DNA from: Dehalococcoidia bacterium
GTDB lineage: Bacteria; Chloroflexota; Dehalococcoidia; Dehalococcoidales; W693
NCBI GenBank assembly: GCA_030627335.1
Contig: DAOUSH010000020.1
Location: forward strand, 1-6,782
Direction of reading: 5' to 3'
Length of the DNA: 6,782 nucleotides
Of this stretch, positions 4,537 through 6,782 are shown piece after piece. Position numbers and translations under genes: made by a program. The notes beneath the pieces are model-generated. The model was given only the letters and a program-made list of their open reading frames with translations. It was not told the origin of the DNA and searched no databases. Position 1 is the stretch's first letter. Each line of letters starts with the position of its first letter.

Positions 4537-5196
4537 GTGAACAAGCCGATTCGTGTAGTACCAGCCATCCTGACCGATGACCCCGAAGCCCTTAAGTCAA
4601 TGGTCCGTCAGGCGGAGACCTTTACCGACTGGGTCCAGTTCGATATTATGGACGGAAAGTTCGTTCCCTCTCATAGCATAACCGGCGAGCATATTGCCAG
4701 CCTCAAGACGAATCTAAGATGGGAAGTCCACCTTATGGTGCAACATCCGGAGGACTACCTTGAAGGCTTCCGGCGGGCGGGAGCGCATAGGGTAATCTTC
4801 CACTACGAAGCCACCGCCTCACCACAAGAGGTCATATCGCAGGCCAAGAGCCTTAATATGGATGTCGGGCTGGCGGTTAACCCCGATACCCCTATCCCTG
4901 ACATCTCTCCCCTTATTGACGGACTGGATTGCGTGCTCTTTATGTCCGTCCATCCCGGCTTCTACGGCAGTAAATTTGTACCCGACGTGCTGGATAAGGT
5001 GGCTGATTTCCGCCTTGCGTATCCCGATATGGAAATCGGCATAGACGGCGGTGTTAAAGAAGGTAATATCGCCCGGGTCGCCCGGTCAGGAGCGAACTCT
5101 ATCTGCGTCGGCAGTGCCATCTTCTGTCAGGAACAGCCCAGGGAGAGCTATAATCGTCTGATAGCTCTGGCTAATGGAGACTCAAGCCCTCTTTAG
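4537..5196 (+). CDS. rpe: Ribulose-phosphate 3-epimerase family protein
   Basis: A 219-residue TIM-barrel protein of the normal RPE length. RPE interconverts ribulose 5-phosphate and xylulose 5-phosphate in the non-oxidative pentose phosphate pathway, using a bound divalent metal. Conserved parts are VPAILTDDP (8-16), FDIMDGKFVPS (35-45, catalytic Asp36), VHLMV (64-68, His65), FHYEA (88-92), FMSVHPGFYGS (135-145), IGIDGGV (167-173, Asp170) and VGSAIF (191-196). Three of the four usual metal ligands (Asp36, His65, Asp170) are present. The fourth, the His of H-x-D-x-MD, is Gln34 here. Ser of PSIL is Ala10, and Asn and Gln of NPGFGGQ are His139 and Ser145. It may be a lineage variant or a related sugar-phosphate epimerase. 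The GTG start follows a good ribosome binding site. It is the third gene of the ferredoxin operon and converges on transketolase with a 15 bp overlap. Confidence 0.88.
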   Translation: MNKPIRVVPAILTDDPEALKSMVRQAETFTDWVQFDIMDGKFVPSHSITGEHIASLKTNLRWEVHLMVQHPEDYLEGFRRAGAHRVIFHYEATASPQEVISQAKSLNMDVGLAVNPDTPIPDISPLIDGLDCVLFMSVHPGFYGSKFVPDVLDKVADFRLAYPDMEIGIDGGVKEGNIARVARSGANSICVGSAIFCQEQPRESYNRLIALANGDSSPL

Positions 5197-6782
5197 CAGC
5201 CTCTCGGCTTCTTCCGCCACACGCTGAGCAGTCAAACCAAATTGCTTGTATATTTCCTTATACGGAGACGATACGCCGAACCGGTCTATACCGATGGCGG
5301 TACCATCGCTACCCACATATCTCTCCCAACCCATCGTTACTGCCGCTTCTATGGATACCCTTGCCTTGATTTCAGGCGGTAATATGCTGTCTCTGTACTC
5401 TGCCGGCTGGGCATCAAACAGCTCCCAGGAAGGCAGTGACACGACACGTGCGGCGATACCCTTCTCCTTAAGCAATCTCCACGCCTCCAGGGCGATGTGA
5501 ACCTCGGAGCCGGTGCCGATGAGGATAACCTCCGGTGACGCTTCCGTCTGCCATAGTATGTAACCGCCACGCCGTACTCCGCTTGCTGAAGCCAGTTTTT
5601 TTCTATCCAGCGCCGGCAGTTTCTGTCGTGTCAGTATCAGAGCCGTCGGTCCCTGGCAACGCTGGAGAGCGACCTTCCAGGCTTCCACTGTCTCGGTAGC
5701 GTCAGCGGGGCGGAGCACCACCAGCCCCGGCACAACCCTCAGCCCGGCCAGTTGCTCTATAGGCTGGTGGGTCGGCCCATCCTCCCCCAGCCCGACCGAG
5801 TCGTGGGTAAATATAAATATCACCCTCTGCTTCATAAAGGCGGCTAACCGCACCGGCGGCCGCATATAGTCGTAGAAGATGAGAAAAGTAGCGGTGTATG
5901 GAATAATGCCCCGATGCAAAGCCATACCGTTGGCGATGGCGCCCATGGCGTGCTCTCTGACGCCGAAGTGTAGATTATGGCCGCAGTAGTCGTCGACCCC
6001 GAAATGCCCCTTTTCTTCTATATTTGTCTTGGTAGAGGGGGCCAAATCCGCCGCGCCGCCGACCAGTGCGTGAACCTTCTGCGAAACGATGTTTATCACC
6101 TTCCCCAGGGCTTCACGCGTAGCCATCGGCTTGTCCTCGTTTAGAAACAGTCCGTCCAAATCACTATCCCAGCCATCGGGCAGGTCTCCACTCAGATCGT
6201 TCTCCAACTTGCGAGCTTCCTCGGGGTAGGCATTACGGTATGCCTCCAGCCGCTCCAGCCATTCCGCCTGCCGCTGCTTCCCCCACTCCTGTGCCTGACG
6301 CAAATGCTTTAGCGCCTCAGGCGGCACCGCAAAAGGCTCTTTATACTGCCAGCCGAGCCTCTCTTTTGTCAGCGCCACCTCGGCCTCCCCCAGCGGCTCG
6401 CCGTGCGCCTGTCCGGTGCCCTCACGGTTGGGGCTGCCGTAGCCGATAATCGTCTTGCAGATTATCAGACTGGGGTGAACTTCATCGGCCTGAGCCTCTC
6501 TTATTGCCGCATCAACGGCGGCTATATCCATGCCATCGATGGGACCGATTGCCTGCCAGCCATAAGCCCTGAACCTCTGCCCGACATCCTCTGTAAAGGT
6601 AATATCGGTATCTCCTTCAATGGAGATGTCGTTGTCGTCATAGAGATATATAAGCTTACCCAGTTGCAGAGTCCCGGCCAGCGATGCCGCCTCTGAGGAG
6701 ACGCCCTCCATCAGGTCGCCGTCGGAGACAATGGCATAGGTATAATGGTCAATAATACTATGCCCGAGGCGGTTGTAGTGCC
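5182..6782 (-). CDS. tkt: Transketolase, missing its N-terminus at the window edge
   Basis: The gene runs off the right end; about 532 residues are visible and roughly 130 N-terminal residues of a usual 660 are outside. Transketolase moves two-carbon units between sugar phosphates using thiamine diphosphate and Mg2+, linking pentose phosphates to glycolysis. Numbering from the first full codon (6778-6780), the cofactor segment SDGDLMEG is at 19-26, with the Mg2+ site continuing at DDNDI; TGQAHGEPLG is at 122-131. The pyrimidine domain starts near MATREALGK (219-227), with GAADLAPSTKT, FGVREHAMGA (catalytic Glu at about 276) and THDSVGLGEDGPTHQP (325-340). The C-terminal domain has the usual GTGSEVHIAL and IDRFGVSSP. 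All key motifs are intact. Any start codon inside the window, such as the ATG at 6711, is internal. The 3' end overlaps rpe, the enzyme supplying its xylulose 5-phosphate. Confidence 0.97.
   Translation of the reverse strand, partial: HYNRLGHSIIDHYTYAIVSDGDLMEGVSSEAASLAGTLQLGKLIYLYDDNDISIEGDTDITFTEDVGQRFRAYGWQAIGPIDGMDIAAVDAAIREAQADEVHPSLIICKTIIGYGSPNREGTGQAHGEPLGEAEVALTKERLGWQYKEPFAVPPEALKHLRQAQEWGKQRQAEWLERLEAYRNAYPEEARKLENDLSGDLPDGWDSDLDGLFLNEDKPMATREALGKVINIVSQKVHALVGGAADLAPSTKTNIEEKGHFGVDDYCGHNLHFGVREHAMGAIANGMALHRGIIPYTATFLIFYDYMRPPVRLAAFMKQRVIFIFTHDSVGLGEDGPTHQPIEQLAGLRVVPGLVVLRPADATETVEAWKVALQRCQGPTALILTRQKLPALDRKKLASASGVRRGGYILWQTEASPEVILIGTGSEVHIALEAWRLLKEKGIAARVVSLPSWELFDAQPAEYRDSILPPEIKARVSIEAAVTMGWERYVGSDGTAIGIDRFGVSSPYKEIYKQFGLTAQRVAEEAERLLKRA

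Noticed and set aside
6240..6696. Plus-strand open frames antisense to transketolase (6240-6449, 6403-6696)
   Set aside because: They are low-complexity, Ala/Pro-rich or unrecognisable shadows, while the opposite strand encodes an intact conserved enzyme.

Overview
The window is a stretch of ordinary bacterial chromosome carrying a small patch of mobile-element damage. It most likely comes from an anaerobic Chloroflexota of the Dehalococcoidia type. That call is an inference: GC looks a little above 50%, a NIL-domain ferredoxin and a UPF0280 protein sit side by side, and the epimerase and YkgJ-type sequences have a Dehalococcoidia-like look. No rRNA or other strong phylogenetic marker is present.

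Left part (1-2273): the 3' end of panC (pantothenate synthetase) runs rightwards and collides tail-to-tail with a leftward two-gene unit. That unit is a cysteine-rich YkgJ-type protein followed by a 12-helix MFS transporter. panC and the transporter gene overlap by 64 bp.

Middle (2274-3310): a rightward tRNA cluster holds tRNA-Phe(GAA), tRNA-Leu(CAA) and tRNA-Gln(TTG), all with encoded CCA. A fourth tRNA, Asn(GTT)-like, is intact only as far as its anticodon loop. Its 3' half is missing and is replaced by what looks like the left end of an IS3-family element. The element is itself a wreck: an OrfA helix-turn-helix piece is fused to a short OrfB-like piece, followed in another frame by a probable OrfB C-terminal tail. 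Good sigma70-type promoters precede tRNA-Phe and tRNA-Gln, and another promoter-like sequence lies in the last part of the IS remnant.

Right part (3311-6782): a tight rightward operon encodes a NIL-domain 2[4Fe-4S] ferredoxin, a UPF0280 (COG2122, ApbE-like) protein and a ribulose-phosphate 3-epimerase-family protein. It converges on a leftward transketolase gene that runs off the window, with a 15 bp tail overlap. The first two proteins belong to families tied to sulfide assimilation into homocysteine in methanogens. The last two are non-oxidative pentose-phosphate enzymes. The epimerase lacks one of the usual metal-binding histidines.

The points most worth following are the broken tRNA-Asn/IS junction, the ferredoxin-UPF0280 pair as a possible bacterial homocysteine module, and the epimerase with Gln in place of His. 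I see no CRISPR array, phage module, toxin-antitoxin pair or obvious new defence system.
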